This document shows positions 18,130-26,439 of a stretch of 64,000 nucleotides of DNA, in pieces (the stretch's first letter is position 1; the number at the start of each line of letters is the position of its first letter). Location: the NCBI RefSeq assembly GCF_020873895.1, contig NZ_JAHWGT010000029.1, forward strand, positions 27,743-91,742, given 5' to 3'. Source of the DNA: Streptomyces sp. DH12 (GTDB lineage: Bacteria > Actinomycetota > Actinomycetes > Streptomycetales > Streptomycetaceae). A model generated the notes under the pieces. It searched no databases and had not been told where the DNA came from. It was given only the letters and a program-made list of their open reading frames with translations. The translations under genes and the position numbers were made by a program.

Positions 18130-19301
18130 GCAACGACGACGTAGAGGTGGTGGAGGCCGAGCTCGTGGACGACGTCCGCCTGCCCGCCATCGCCAAGGGT
18201 CGGGCGCCTGCCGTACCGGTCCCGGAGAGGGACCCGGATGCGTGGTTGCCGCCGGAGGCGGAGGAGGACGTCCAGGCCGGCATCCCTGCGTCCACGGAGC
18301 GGGCGTACGGCGGCGACATGCGGCGGTTCGCCGAGTGGTGCGCGACGGTCGGCCGGCGGGCGATGCCCGCGGCGCCGCAGACGGTGACGGCGTACATGTC
18401 GTACCTGAAGCGCACGCCCCGGGAGAAGACCGGGCGGCCGTACGGGCCGAGGTCGATGGGGCGGATCATCGCGTCGATCCGTGCGTCGCACCGGGCGGCC
18501 GGGCTGAAGCCGCCGGACACGATGGGCGCGCGGAAGGTCGTACGCGGGTACCAGGCGGAGCTGGCGCTGGCGGAGGACTCGGCGGCGCAGCCGAAGAAGG
18601 CGTCCCCCGCCGACCGGGTGGTCCTGCGGGCCGCCCTGGGGGAGCTGGACCGGGAGCGGATCGCGGGGAAGCGGGACGCCGCGCTGATGCTGCTCGGGCA
18701 CGCCATCGCCTCGCGTGGCAGCGAGCTGGTGCCGCTGGACTGGCCGGCCAGGTTCACCGAGCTACCCGACGGTGGGCTGCGGGTGCGGGTGTACCGGATC
18801 AAGCGGAAGCGGTGGCAGGACGTCGACGTGCCGCTCGATCCCGACGCGGAGCTGTGCGCGGTGCGCGCCGTCCGGGCTCTCGTGGAGGCCCTGGCGGTGG
18901 AGTACCAGGGGGACGGGCGGCCGTACGCGGGGCCGCTGTTCATGCGGATCGACCAGCACGGGTACGTCGGTGTGGACATGACCCGGCGCGGTGAGCGGAT
19001 CGGGGATCCGTCCGGGCGCATGACCGCGGAGGCGGCCAGTGACGTGGTGGACCGGTCGGTGGGCCGTACGGGCCTGGCGGGGAACTGGTCGTCGCACTCG
19101 CTGCGTCGGGGGTTCGTGAAGTCGGCGCGCCGGGCCAAGGCGGACATCATCGACATCGGCCGGCACGGCGGGTGGGACGATCGGTCGAAGGCGCTGATCG
19201 GGTACATCGACGAGGAAGACAGCCAGGGTGAGCGGAACCCGCTGTCGGTGATCGGCCGTGCGGAGACGGGTGACGCGGTGCGGGGCGGGGACGAGGCGTG
19301 A
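18126..19301 (+). CDS. Tyrosine recombinase (integrase), catalytically complete
   Basis: This 391-residue protein starts in a GTGA overlap. Residues 45-125 form the SAM-like core-binding domain (STERAYGGDMRRFAEWC), and residues 160-370 the catalytic domain. The catalytic set is visible: Arg197 (IASRGSELV), Lys226 or Lys228, His324-x-x-Arg327 (SHSLRRGF), His347/Trp350 (GRHGGW) and candidate nucleophile Tyr360 (LIGYID). It should cut and rejoin DNA through a 3'-phosphotyrosine. It is paired with a second, degenerate recombinase and lies about 1.5 kb from the left 34-bp repeat, which is a candidate substrate. Confidence 0.88.
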   Translation: MSNDDVEVVEAELVDDVRLPAIAKGRAPAVPVPERDPDAWLPPEAEEDVQAGIPASTERAYGGDMRRFAEWCATVGRRAMPAAPQTVTAYMSYLKRTPREKTGRPYGPRSMGRIIASIRASHRAAGLKPPDTMGARKVVRGYQAELALAEDSAAQPKKASPADRVVLRAALGELDRERIAGKRDAALMLLGHAIASRGSELVPLDWPARFTELPDGGLRVRVYRIKRKRWQDVDVPLDPDAELCAVRAVRALVEALAVEYQGDGRPYAGPLFMRIDQHGYVGVDMTRRGERIGDPSGRMTAEAASDVVDRSVGRTGLAGNWSSHSLRRGFVKSARRAKADIIDIGRHGGWDDRSKALIGYIDEEDSQGERNPLSVIGRAETGDAVRGGDEA

Positions 19302-20434
19302 ACGAACGGCAGTACGGGGCGGCGTCGGTGCGGCGGCTCGCCGCGGTGGTGGAGCGGATCGCGCCCCGGGACCGTGAACGCTGGGAGCAGCGGGAGCGCG
19401 TGCCGGGCGCGGGTGGGGTGCCGGTGCAGGTGTCGCGGTCGCGCGCGGACCAGCTGTGGATGGTGGTAGGCATGTTCGATCGGGCGGTGGGTCGGGAGGA
19501 GATGCCGGTGCGGGCGGGCCGGTCGGCGGCGCAGCTGTTCACGTGGGCTGCGCTGCGGCCGTTCTGGGCGCTGGCGGCGGCGGGGACGCTGCGGGCCCGG
19601 GAGCAGGAGGTGGCGCGGCCGTTGTCGGTGGCGTCGCTGCGGATCGTGCGGGACTGCCTGGACATGCTCGCGCGGGTGGTCGTGCCGGGGAAGGTCGTGC
19701 GGCTGCCGGTGGTGGAGCAGGTCGAGCCGAAGGCGGTGGTGGCGCCGCGGTCGCGGGCGGTGCTGTACCGGGAGCTGGTGGATCTGGCCGGGGCGGACCG
19801 GGGGGACTGGCGGGCCGGGCTGGGCTTGTCGTGGGAGGAGCGGGCCCGGCTGCTGGCGATGGTGGCGGTCGTGCTGGACACCGGGGCCCGGTCGGGGGAG
19901 CTGGCGGCGTTGCGGATGCCGGACCTGGCGGCCGGTGAGGAGGCGGTGGGGGTGCGGCGCCGCGTGCAGCGGGGGTCGTCCCGGGTGGAGGAGATCTCGG
20001 CGTTGGCGGAGGTGCACCCGGACACGGTGCGGGCGGTGCTGGGCGGGCGGCTGGAGCGGATGTCGTACGCGAAGCGGCAGCGGGTCCTGGCGGCGGTGGG
20101 GAGGTTGGAGCCGGCGCCGGAGGTGGAGTGGTACCCGCTGCGGGATGGGACGCGGGTCGCAGTCCGCCGGTGGCTGGCGGTGCGGGAGCAGATCGTGCAG
20201 CAGCTGCCGTTGGAGGGTGGCCGGCCGGGGGTGTGGGTGACGTTGTCGGCGACGCAGGTGGGCCCGCCGGGGGTCACGCTGGGGCCGCGGGGGCTGCGCG
20301 ACTCCTACGGGCGGGGCATGGCCGCGCTGAACACCGCGATGGCGGGCCGGTTCGGGTGGGAGCCGCTGCCGACGACGCTGGAGCAGCTGCGGCGCGCGGT
20401 GGACGTGGAGCCGTTGGAGAAGGCGCCGGTCTAG
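19298..20434 (+). CDS. Second tyrosine recombinase-like protein, degenerate catalytic site
   Basis: This 378-residue protein overlaps the previous gene by four bases. It has a core-binding region and the first catalytic block with Arg198 (LDTGARSGELAAL). The later block reads GLRDSYGRGMAALN, where the expected HxxR histidine is replaced, and no C-terminal H/W...Y segment follows. It may be a non-catalytic partner of the upstream recombinase, as in two-recombinase elements where both proteins are needed. The GC-rich codon use matches its neighbour. Confidence 0.75.
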   Translation: MNERQYGAASVRRLAAVVERIAPRDRERWEQRERVPGAGGVPVQVSRSRADQLWMVVGMFDRAVGREEMPVRAGRSAAQLFTWAALRPFWALAAAGTLRAREQEVARPLSVASLRIVRDCLDMLARVVVPGKVVRLPVVEQVEPKAVVAPRSRAVLYRELVDLAGADRGDWRAGLGLSWEERARLLAMVAVVLDTGARSGELAALRMPDLAAGEEAVGVRRRVQRGSSRVEEISALAEVHPDTVRAVLGGRLERMSYAKRQRVLAAVGRLEPAPEVEWYPLRDGTRVAVRRWLAVREQIVQQLPLEGGRPGVWVTLSATQVGPPGVTLGPRGLRDSYGRGMAALNTAMAGRFGWEPLPTTLEQLRRAVDVEPLEKAPV

Positions 20435-20961
20435 TAGTCGCCGTCGTAGCCGTACATGTCGGGGGTGTCGCCGCAGCAGGCGGGGCACATGCAGCGGCAC
20501 GAGTCCTCCCGGCCCGTGCACGATCCCGGGCGGCCTTCCTCGCCGTCCTCGTGCGCTGACCGTCCAGGGCAGTACAGGCCTGGCTCGGGACACTCGCTGA
20601 CTGCGCATTCGTGTGTCTCGCACCAGGTCCTCATGGCCGTGGCCAGCTGCACGTCGCCCCATACTCCGCCGTAGCGGCGTGCGTTGTCCTTCCATGGGCA
20701 CTGGGCTTCGACTTCCTGCGGCGGGCAGGAGGGGGCGCTGCCGTCCGGGTAGCTCTCCCAGCCGCCGTCTGTGGGGAAGGACGACCAGTCCCGTCCATCG
20801 GGGGCAAGCCACTCCAGCCACTGTCGGGGGCCGAGCTTGTGACTGGAGGTTCGGCGACGCCATACGGTGACGCCGCAGCCGGTGCACCGTCCGGCGTCTT
20901 GGTCGCCTTGGAGGCGATGCTGGCCGGTGATGTCGGCTAGTTGGACGTGGGTGCCGTGCAT
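20431..20961 (-). CDS. Hypothetical cysteine-rich protein
   Basis: This is a 176-residue protein on the minus strand, converging on the recombinase gene with a 4-bp overlap. It has many cysteines (CTGCG near residue 26, then CETHECAVSECPEPGLYC and CRCMCPACC), pointing to zinc binding or structural metal sites. It is Trp-rich in the middle. No family is recognised. It probably shares a transcript with the DUF6011-like gene 10 bases upstream. Confidence 0.6.
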   Translation of the reverse strand: MHGTHVQLADITGQHRLQGDQDAGRCTGCGVTVWRRRTSSHKLGPRQWLEWLAPDGRDWSSFPTDGGWESYPDGSAPSCPPQEVEAQCPWKDNARRYGGVWGDVQLATAMRTWCETHECAVSECPEPGLYCPGRSAHEDGEEGRPGSCTGREDSCRCMCPACCGDTPDMYGYDGDY

Positions 20962-20970
20962 GGTGGTCTC

Positions 20971-21165
20971 CTACAGGCCGGGTATCGGCTCCTGGTCGAC
21001 GTGGTGCCGGTCGTGGGTGATGCGGGCGTCGGGGTCGCACTCGGGGCCGAGGCGCCGGCGGCGGGACTCCGGGTCGGTCAGCTCCCGCCGGCACTTCCGG
21101 CAGCGGACGCGGGCGCGCGGGGTGGGCGGCAGGTCGGCGAGGACGTGCTGTTCTGGGCGGGCCAT
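20971..21165 (-). CDS. DUF6011-like small zinc protein
   Basis: The ATG at 21165 has GGAG nine bases upstream and is preferred over a GTG at 21180. The 64-residue protein contains CRKCRRELTDPESRRRRLGPEC, the Cys-x2-Cys...Gly-Pro-x-Cys pattern of DUF6011 proteins common on actinobacterial phages and plasmids. The function of the family is unknown. Confidence 0.7.
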   Translation of the reverse strand: MARPEQHVLADLPPTPRARVRCRKCRRELTDPESRRRRLGPECDPDARITHDRHHVDQEPIPGL

Positions 21166-21245
21166 GTGCCTAGTCTCCACGGGGGGCTGGCGCGGTGGCG
21201 AGACGATTCGTTACGCTGCGCGTGCGCGATGCGTGTGAACCTTTC

Positions 21246-21277
21246 AGGCCACCACCCGGGTAACGGGGTGGTGGCCT
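21246..21277 (-). terminator. Terminator-like hairpin after the WYL gene
   Basis: AGGCCACCACCC at 21246-21257 pairs perfectly with GGGTGGTGGCCT at 21266-21277 around an eight-base loop. It lies 20 bases past the stop of the minus-strand WYL gene and upstream of the next minus-strand gene. Confidence 0.7.
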
Positions 21278-21296
21278 TCGTCGTTGGTGGGCGCGG

Positions 21297-21701
21297 TCAG
21301 GCGGCGAGGGTGCTGGTGCGGTGGATGTGGCGGGCGCGGAAGGCGGCGGTGATGACGTCGCGGTTGAGCTCGTAGGCGATGAGGGCGGCGGCGCTGCGGG
21401 TGGGGGCGGGGGGCATCGGGGTCTTGGGGGTGGGGCGGTCGAGGATGAAGGCGATGCGGTGGAGGGTGTAGGAGACGATCCGGGTGAGGTCGAAGGTGCG
21501 CTCGTCGCCGCGCAGTCGGCACATGGCGCGGACGCGGCGGCCGCCGGTGGTGGTGGTCTCGATGCTGTGGGGCTCGATGGTGCGGATGGTCTGGTCGCCG
21601 TGCTCGTCGAGGTAGGTGATGGTGACGGCGTGGCGTCGGTCGATGGCGCGGTGGAGGTCGGTGGCCGTGGCGGTGGTGGTCTGGCGGTTGGTGTGCTTCA
21701 C
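21297..21701 (-). CDS. WYL-domain protein
   Basis: The GTG at 21701 follows AGGGGGACACC. The 134-residue protein has a WYL fold: AIDRRHAVTITYLDEHG, then RTIEPHSI, then RAMCRLRGDERTFDLTRI. WYL domains usually sense ligands or nucleic acids in regulators, but here there is no HTH, so it is a WYL-only protein. It is transcribed from a promoter that shares its palindromic centre with the divergent gene at 21846. A role with that protein in controlling the TTGCG(T/C) promoters is possible but unproven. Confidence 0.75.
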   Translation of the reverse strand: MKHTNRQTTTATATDLHRAIDRRHAVTITYLDEHGDQTIRTIEPHSIETTTTGGRRVRAMCRLRGDERTFDLTRIVSYTLHRIAFILDRPTPKTPMPPAPTRSAAALIAYELNRDVITAAFRARHIHRTSTLAA

Positions 21702-21730
21702 GGTGTCCCCCTGGTGTGCGGTGTGCTTCC

Positions 21731-21776
21731 ACCCTACCCATACCTTCTTGCGTACGCAAGAGTTTATGCGTAGGGT
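21731..21776. promoter_or_regulatory. Symmetrical divergent promoter over a 14-bp palindrome
   Basis: The palindrome CTTGCGTACGCAAG at 21747-21760 contains two -35 hexamers back to back. Plus strand: TTGCGT 21748-21753, 17-bp spacer, TAGGGT 21771-21776. Minus strand: TTGCGT 21759-21754, 17-bp spacer, TAGGGT 21736-21731. The left arm drives the WYL gene and the right arm drives the gene at 21846. One protein bound to the palindrome would cover both -35 boxes. Confidence 0.8.
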
Positions 21777-21814
21777 GGGACCCACCAGAACCGGACGCGT
21801 CCGCCGCCACGATG

Positions 21815-21825
21815 GCGTACGCAAG
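21815..21825 (+). promoter_or_regulatory. Second operator-like half palindrome
   Basis: GCGTACGCAAG recurs here, 55 bases past the centre of the main palindrome and 21 bases before the GTG start at 21846. No -10 box is placed to make it a promoter. It is a likely accessory operator in the leader. Confidence 0.5.
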
Positions 21826-21845
21826 AAGCTATGGAGGACACTGGC

Positions 21846-22451
21846 GTGGCCAACACCCCCACGCGCCCCCCGACCGCCCGCAGGTCCCGGAGGCGCCCGC
21901 CGAAAGGACCACGTCCCGTGCCCAGCACGACGAACGCCGACCTCAAGCTCCGCGACGACCTGACCGCCGCCTCCACCAAGCTCCGCCAGGTCGGCTCCCC
22001 CGACCTCGCCGCGGCCGTCGACAAGGTCCTCGCCCCCGGCGGCTGGGGCTCCCTGCGCCGCTCCGAAGCCGCCGCCGGCACCTCGGGCGCCGCCCTGCCC
22101 CCCAACGTCTCCATCCCGATGTTCACCACCGACCGCGACACCGCGAAGCGGCTGGCCGAACAGGCCGGCGACCCCCTCACCGGCGTCCTGGAGCGGGGCC
22201 TGGCCGACTTCGTCGCCGGCACCTTCGAGCCGCGCGTCGCCCGCGCCACCCGCGGCTCCGGCGCCGCCCAGGCCACCTCGCTGCTGAACCTGCGCCCCGA
22301 CCCCGAGCTGATGGCCCGCGTCCGGGAACGGATCGCCGAGCTCAACGAGGCCGGCCGCAGCCCCAAGCTCAGCGTCTCCAACGTCGCCCGGGCCGTCATC
22401 GAACACCGCTTCCAGCTGGGCCAGTACAAGCCCGCGGACAAGGCGCAGTAG
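21846..22451 (+). CDS. Possible ribbon-helix-helix DNA-binding protein
   Basis: The GTG at 21846 has GGAGG eight bases upstream. A GTG at 21918 after AAAGGA is an alternative that would drop a low-complexity basic leader. The long form has 201 residues. The C-terminal 50 residues (SLLNLRPDPELMARVRERI, then SVSNVARAVIEHRF) have the strand-helix-helix spacing of RHH repressors, which bind short palindromes. The gene lies right after the divergent promoter with two copies of the operator, so autoregulation is a fair guess. Confidence 0.6.
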   Translation: MANTPTRPPTARRSRRRPPKGPRPVPSTTNADLKLRDDLTAASTKLRQVGSPDLAAAVDKVLAPGGWGSLRRSEAAAGTSGAALPPNVSIPMFTTDRDTAKRLAEQAGDPLTGVLERGLADFVAGTFEPRVARATRGSGAAQATSLLNLRPDPELMARVRERIAELNEAGRSPKLSVSNVARAVIEHRFQLGQYKPADKAQ

Positions 22452-22534
22452 CGCCGGCCGACGGGCCCGGGGGCCGGACGCCGACAACCAGCCCCCCGCC
22501 CCGTCCCGCGTGAAAACCACATAGGAGAGACCTC

Positions 22535-23455
22535 ATGGCCACCGCCATCGAGGCCCCCGCCAGCACGACGGCGGAGGGCCCCACCTCGCACACCCTGAAC
22601 CAGGCCGCCCGCTTCACCGCTCCCCAGCTGCGTCTGCTGCACCGTGGCGTCGACCCCAAGCGGATCGGCCAGGACGACAAGGGCTTCTCGCACATGGAAG
22701 CCTGGGACATCAAGCGCTATCTCCTGCGGGTCTTCGGCTTCGCCGGATACGACACGGAGAACCGCGAGCTCAGCATCGTCCGTGAGATCGAGATCCCACA
22801 AGGTGGCAGGTCTCGGTGGACTGTGGTGTATCGCGCTCAGGTACGGCTGACCGTGAAGGACGTCCACGGTAACGAGTTGGGGCACTGGGACGGCGAGGCC
22901 GCCGGCGGAGCGACGAACCTTCCGTCGCTGGCCGATGCCCACGACATGGCCATGAAGACGGCCTCGTCCCAGGCCCTGAAGAGGGCCGCGACGAACCTGG
23001 GCGACCAGTTCGGCCTGTCCCTGTACAACGACGGCTCTCCGCAGCCTGTCGTGCAGTTCTCGGCGGCGCACCCACCGACGGAGTGGGAGGCGTCGAAGGT
23101 CCCCGAGCTGAACGACCCTCCCGTAAGGGGAGAGCCCACCCTCACGGCGGACAGCGCCACGGACATCCAGGGCCGGAGGGACGACGGCGTCCCCACCCAG
23201 ACCGCGTCGGCCCCGCAGCGGTCGTCGCAGCAGCTGGTGCTCGCCGAGTTCCAGCGCAAGGTCCATCGCGGGTGGAACAGCCTCACGGCCATGGAGCAGA
23301 GCCTGGCCGAGGCCCGTACCAAGGCCCTGCTCGACGAGGTGGTCCCGGTCGGGGCCGACAGCGTGCCGACCCGCCTCGGAGACCTCCTCCAGACCCGCAT
23401 CGACCAGCTCAAGGCGACCGCGGGCGACGGATCCCACGGAAGGAGTGCCGCCTGA
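22535..23455 (+). CDS. Rad52-family single-strand annealing protein
   Basis: This 306-residue protein starts at ATG after TAGGAGAGACC. Residues 23-170 form the Rad52-like core: FTAPQLRLLHRGVDPKRIG, then WDIKRYLLRVFGFAGYD, and the signature DMAMKTASSQALKRAATNLG followed by DQFGLSLY. It should anneal complementary single strands in recombination or repair. The C-terminal third is a variable, polar linker ending in a helical tail. Phages often carry such proteins for recombination. It overlaps the methyltransferase start as TGATG. Confidence 0.9.
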   Translation: MATAIEAPASTTAEGPTSHTLNQAARFTAPQLRLLHRGVDPKRIGQDDKGFSHMEAWDIKRYLLRVFGFAGYDTENRELSIVREIEIPQGGRSRWTVVYRAQVRLTVKDVHGNELGHWDGEAAGGATNLPSLADAHDMAMKTASSQALKRAATNLGDQFGLSLYNDGSPQPVVQFSAAHPPTEWEASKVPELNDPPVRGEPTLTADSATDIQGRRDDGVPTQTASAPQRSSQQLVLAEFQRKVHRGWNSLTAMEQSLAEARTKALLDEVVPVGADSVPTRLGDLLQTRIDQLKATAGDGSHGRSAA

Positions 23456-25197
23456 TGTACTGCCACGACAACGACGCGCTGACGGTCATGGACTGGTTCT
23501 GCGGGGCCGGGGGGTCCTCGCAGGGCGCGCACGCCATCCCCGGGGTCCGGGTGGAGCGCGCGGCGAACCACTGGGAGCGGGCGATCGAGTCGCACGCCGC
23601 GAACTTCCCCGAGGTCGACCACTACCGCGGCGACATCCGGGAGGCCCCGGTCGAGCGGTGGCCCGTCACCGACATCTTCTGGGCGTCGCCCGAGTGCCCG
23701 CAGTGGTCGAACGCGCGCGGGAAGAAGCGCGACTTCGCCACGAGCCAGCAGGGCGACCTGTTCGACGACGCCTTCTCCCCGCCGGAGGAGGTCGAGCGGT
23801 CCCGCGCGCTCATGGAGGAGGTGCCCATGTACCTGCGCGGGGTGCAGCAGCGCGGCGGGCTGGTGAAGGCCGGCGTGGTGGAGAACGTCATCGACGTCCG
23901 GGCCTGGGACCAGTGGGACCGGTGGCTGGGCGAGATCAGGAAGCTCGGCTACTACACCCGCGTGATCGCCCTGAACAGCATGCACGCCGACCCGCGCGCG
24001 GTGCACCGGGCGCCGCAGTCCCGCGACCGGCTCTACGTCGCCTACTGGCACCGCTCCCTGAACCGGACGCCGGACTGGGAGAAGTGGCTGCGGCCGCGCG
24101 CCTGGTGCCCGACGTGCGACGCGTGGGTGCAGGCGGTGCAGTCGTTCAAGCAGCCCGGCCGGGACATGGGCCGCTACCGGCAGCAGTACGTGTACCGCTG
24201 CCCCAACGCGAAGTGCCGCAACGCCGTCATCGAGCCGGAGGTCCTCCCGGCCGCCGTCGCGATCGACTGGACCATCCCCGGGCAGCGGATCGGGGACCGG
24301 GCCAAGCCGCTCGCCGACAAGACCCTCGCGCGGATCCAGGCCGGCCTGGACAAGTTCGCCCGCCCCATCACCACACAAAGCACCACGCCGACCAAGGCGC
24401 TGGCCTGCGAGCCGTTCATGGTGCCCGCCGGCGGCACCTGGCGGAACGACCCGTCTCCGGTGGGGGAGCCGATGGCGTGCCGTACGACGCGGGAGAACGA
24501 CGGCCTGGCCATACCGCCCCTGCTGATCCCGGTCGAGGGCCGCGACGGGAAGGAGCCGGCTTCCGCCAACGCCCCGCTGCGGACCCAGACCGCCCGCAAC
24601 GAGACCGGCCTGGCCTGGCTGCCGTTCATGGTGACCATGCGCGGCGGCGGGGACCAGAAGCGCGGCCGGTCCCTCGCCGAGGCCCTGGGCACCGTCTCCG
24701 CGAACGGCAACCACCACGGCCTGGTCACCCCGGACATCCCGGCGATGGTGATGCGGAACAACGGGTCCAAGGGCAACGGCGGCGAGCACTGCACGACCGC
24801 CGGGGAACCGCTGCGGACCCTGACCACCGCCGGCCACCAGTCGCTCGTCACCTGGGAGCACCTGCTGGTGCCGTACTACGGCAACGGCATCGCCCGCACC
24901 GTGGCCGAACCGGTCGGCACCCTGTCCACCCGTGACCGCTACGCCCTGGTCAAGGGCAGCGTCGACATCGACGACGTCCGCTTCCGGATGCTGGAACCCC
25001 ACGAGATCGGCCGGGCCATGTCCTTCGCCGACCAGTACATCGTGATCGGCAGCAAGCGCGAGAAAGTCCGCCAGTACGGCAACGCCGTCACCCCGAACGC
25101 CGCCGAGGTCATCCTCTGCGCGCTCGTCGAGGCCATCACCGGCGAGGAACTCGACCGCTACGCCCCCGACGTACGCACCGCGGCCCTGGCCGCCTGA
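23455..25197 (+). CDS. DNA (cytosine-5) methyltransferase
   Basis: The ATG at 23455 overlaps the previous stop. The 580-residue protein has C5-MTase motifs in order: motif I DWFCGAGGSSQG (13-24), motif IV SPECPQWS with catalytic Cys81, motif VI ENV (143-145), motif VIII QSRDRLY, a CPTC...CPNAKC zinc-ribbon-like insert near 225-255, and motif X QYGNAVTPNAAEVI. Between VIII and X lie about 200 residues with degenerate repeats of the form PLxTxT....LVxP. No restriction nuclease is beside it, so it may protect the element from host restriction. Confidence 0.92.
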   Translation: MYCHDNDALTVMDWFCGAGGSSQGAHAIPGVRVERAANHWERAIESHAANFPEVDHYRGDIREAPVERWPVTDIFWASPECPQWSNARGKKRDFATSQQGDLFDDAFSPPEEVERSRALMEEVPMYLRGVQQRGGLVKAGVVENVIDVRAWDQWDRWLGEIRKLGYYTRVIALNSMHADPRAVHRAPQSRDRLYVAYWHRSLNRTPDWEKWLRPRAWCPTCDAWVQAVQSFKQPGRDMGRYRQQYVYRCPNAKCRNAVIEPEVLPAAVAIDWTIPGQRIGDRAKPLADKTLARIQAGLDKFARPITTQSTTPTKALACEPFMVPAGGTWRNDPSPVGEPMACRTTRENDGLAIPPLLIPVEGRDGKEPASANAPLRTQTARNETGLAWLPFMVTMRGGGDQKRGRSLAEALGTVSANGNHHGLVTPDIPAMVMRNNGSKGNGGEHCTTAGEPLRTLTTAGHQSLVTWEHLLVPYYGNGIARTVAEPVGTLSTRDRYALVKGSVDIDDVRFRMLEPHEIGRAMSFADQYIVIGSKREKVRQYGNAVTPNAAEVILCALVEAITGEELDRYAPDVRTAALAA

Positions 25198-25274
25198 ACC
25201 ACCGGCTCTGCGCTCCATCCACCGCGGCGGCGTCATGCCCGGGCGCCGCCGCCCACACCCACCAGGAGAACGCG

Positions 25275-26102
25275 ATGACCGCCACCGCCCCCATCACCAC
25301 CGACAGCAGCGGCCCCTCCGCCGCCGTCGTCGACGTCACCCCCGACCTCGCCCGCCTCTGGCTGCGCGACAACACGCACAACCGCAAGCTGCGCGAGCGG
25401 GCCGTCAACGACTACGCCCGGGACATGGCCGCCGGCCACTGGGCCCTCAACGGCGAGGCGATCAAGTTCGCCACCGACGGCACCGTCCTCGACGGGCAGC
25501 ACCGCCTGCACGCCGTCGTCAAGGCCGGCGTCACCGTCTCCATGCTCGTCGTCACCGGGCTCCCCCCGAGCGCGCAGGACACCATGGACTCCGGCCGCAA
25601 GCGCACCACCGGCGACGTCATGGGCCTGCGCAACGAGGCCAACGCGCCCACCCTGGCCGCGATCCTGCGCCGGGTGTGGCTGTGGAACCAGGGCAACCAC
25701 CGCCTCAAGGGCCGCGAGACCCCCACCACCGCCGAGTGCGCCGCCCTCCTCGCCGCCCACCCGGAGCTGCGCCGGTCGGCGGAGATCGCCACCAGGGTCC
25801 GCAACGTCTTCCCGCACATCCCGCAGTCCGTCCTCGGAACCGCGCACCACCTGTTCAACACCATCGACCCCGACCTCACCGCGGTGTTCTTCCAGCGGCT
25901 CGCGGACGGAGCCGAGCTGCCGCTGGGCCACCCGATCCTCGCCCTGCGCGCCCGCGTCACCTCCGAGCGCCTCGACAACGTGCGCATGTCGGAGGACCGC
26001 CACCTCGCCTACCTGATCCGCACCTGGAACGCGGTGCGCGACGGCCGGGACCTCGGCCGGCTGGTCCACAACTCCAGCTCGCCGATGCCGACCCCGAAGT
26101 AA
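25275..26102 (+). CDS. ParB/sulfiredoxin-fold protein
   Basis: This 275-residue protein starts at ATG after CAGGAGAACGCG. It carries the ParB-nuclease-fold motif D73-GQHRLHA (VLDGQHRLHAVVKAG) preceded by GHWALNGEAIKFATDG. Similar phage proteins of about this size form a family related to ParB N-terminal domains and are not chromosome-partition proteins, because they lack the central HTH. Function may involve nucleic acid binding or nucleotide hydrolysis. It follows the methyltransferase and Rad52 genes in the same direction. Confidence 0.75.
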   Translation: MTATAPITTDSSGPSAAVVDVTPDLARLWLRDNTHNRKLRERAVNDYARDMAAGHWALNGEAIKFATDGTVLDGQHRLHAVVKAGVTVSMLVVTGLPPSAQDTMDSGRKRTTGDVMGLRNEANAPTLAAILRRVWLWNQGNHRLKGRETPTTAECAALLAAHPELRRSAEIATRVRNVFPHIPQSVLGTAHHLFNTIDPDLTAVFFQRLADGAELPLGHPILALRARVTSERLDNVRMSEDRHLAYLIRTWNAVRDGRDLGRLVHNSSSPMPTPK

Positions 26103-26148
26103 CCGGCCCCCCTTGCCCCGGGGCCTCGACGTCGAAGGAGGCCCCGCC

Positions 26149-26439
26149 ATGGGGACCACCCTGCTCTACCTCTCCCTTCCGCTCGCCGTCCTGGCGCTGC
26201 ACCTGTACATCGCGTTCCTGATCATCTGCGCCCGCCGGGCCCGCGACCGGCTACGCGACGACCGCCGCCGGACGGCCGCGGCCCGGCTCACCGCCGCAGC
26301 CGTCCGCCGCGACACCACCGCGCTCGCCGCCCACCTCCGCCACGGCCAGGACGCCGAGCGCGCCGTCCTGGCCGCCGCCGAGCACATCGTCGACACCGCC
26401 TACGCCACGCACACCGCACAGGAAGGGGGACACCCGTGA
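26149..26439 (+). CDS. Small single-span membrane protein
   Basis: The ATG at 26149 has GAAGGAGG upstream; the longer in-frame start at 26113 lacks a site. The 96-residue product has one N-terminal transmembrane helix (LLYLSLPLAVLALHLYIAFLIICA), then a basic and helical cytoplasmic tail. No family is recognised. It overlaps the WhiB gene as GTGA. Confidence 0.65.
   Translation: MGTTLLYLSLPLAVLALHLYIAFLIICARRARDRLRDDRRRTAAARLTAAAVRRDTTALAAHLRHGQDAERAVLAAAEHIVDTAYATHTAQEGGHP

Noticed and set aside
17666-21094. 1142-codon minus-strand open frame across the recombinase genes
   Set aside because: Low-complexity Arg/Pro-rich translation opposite two recognisable recombinases and in another frame of two minus-strand genes.
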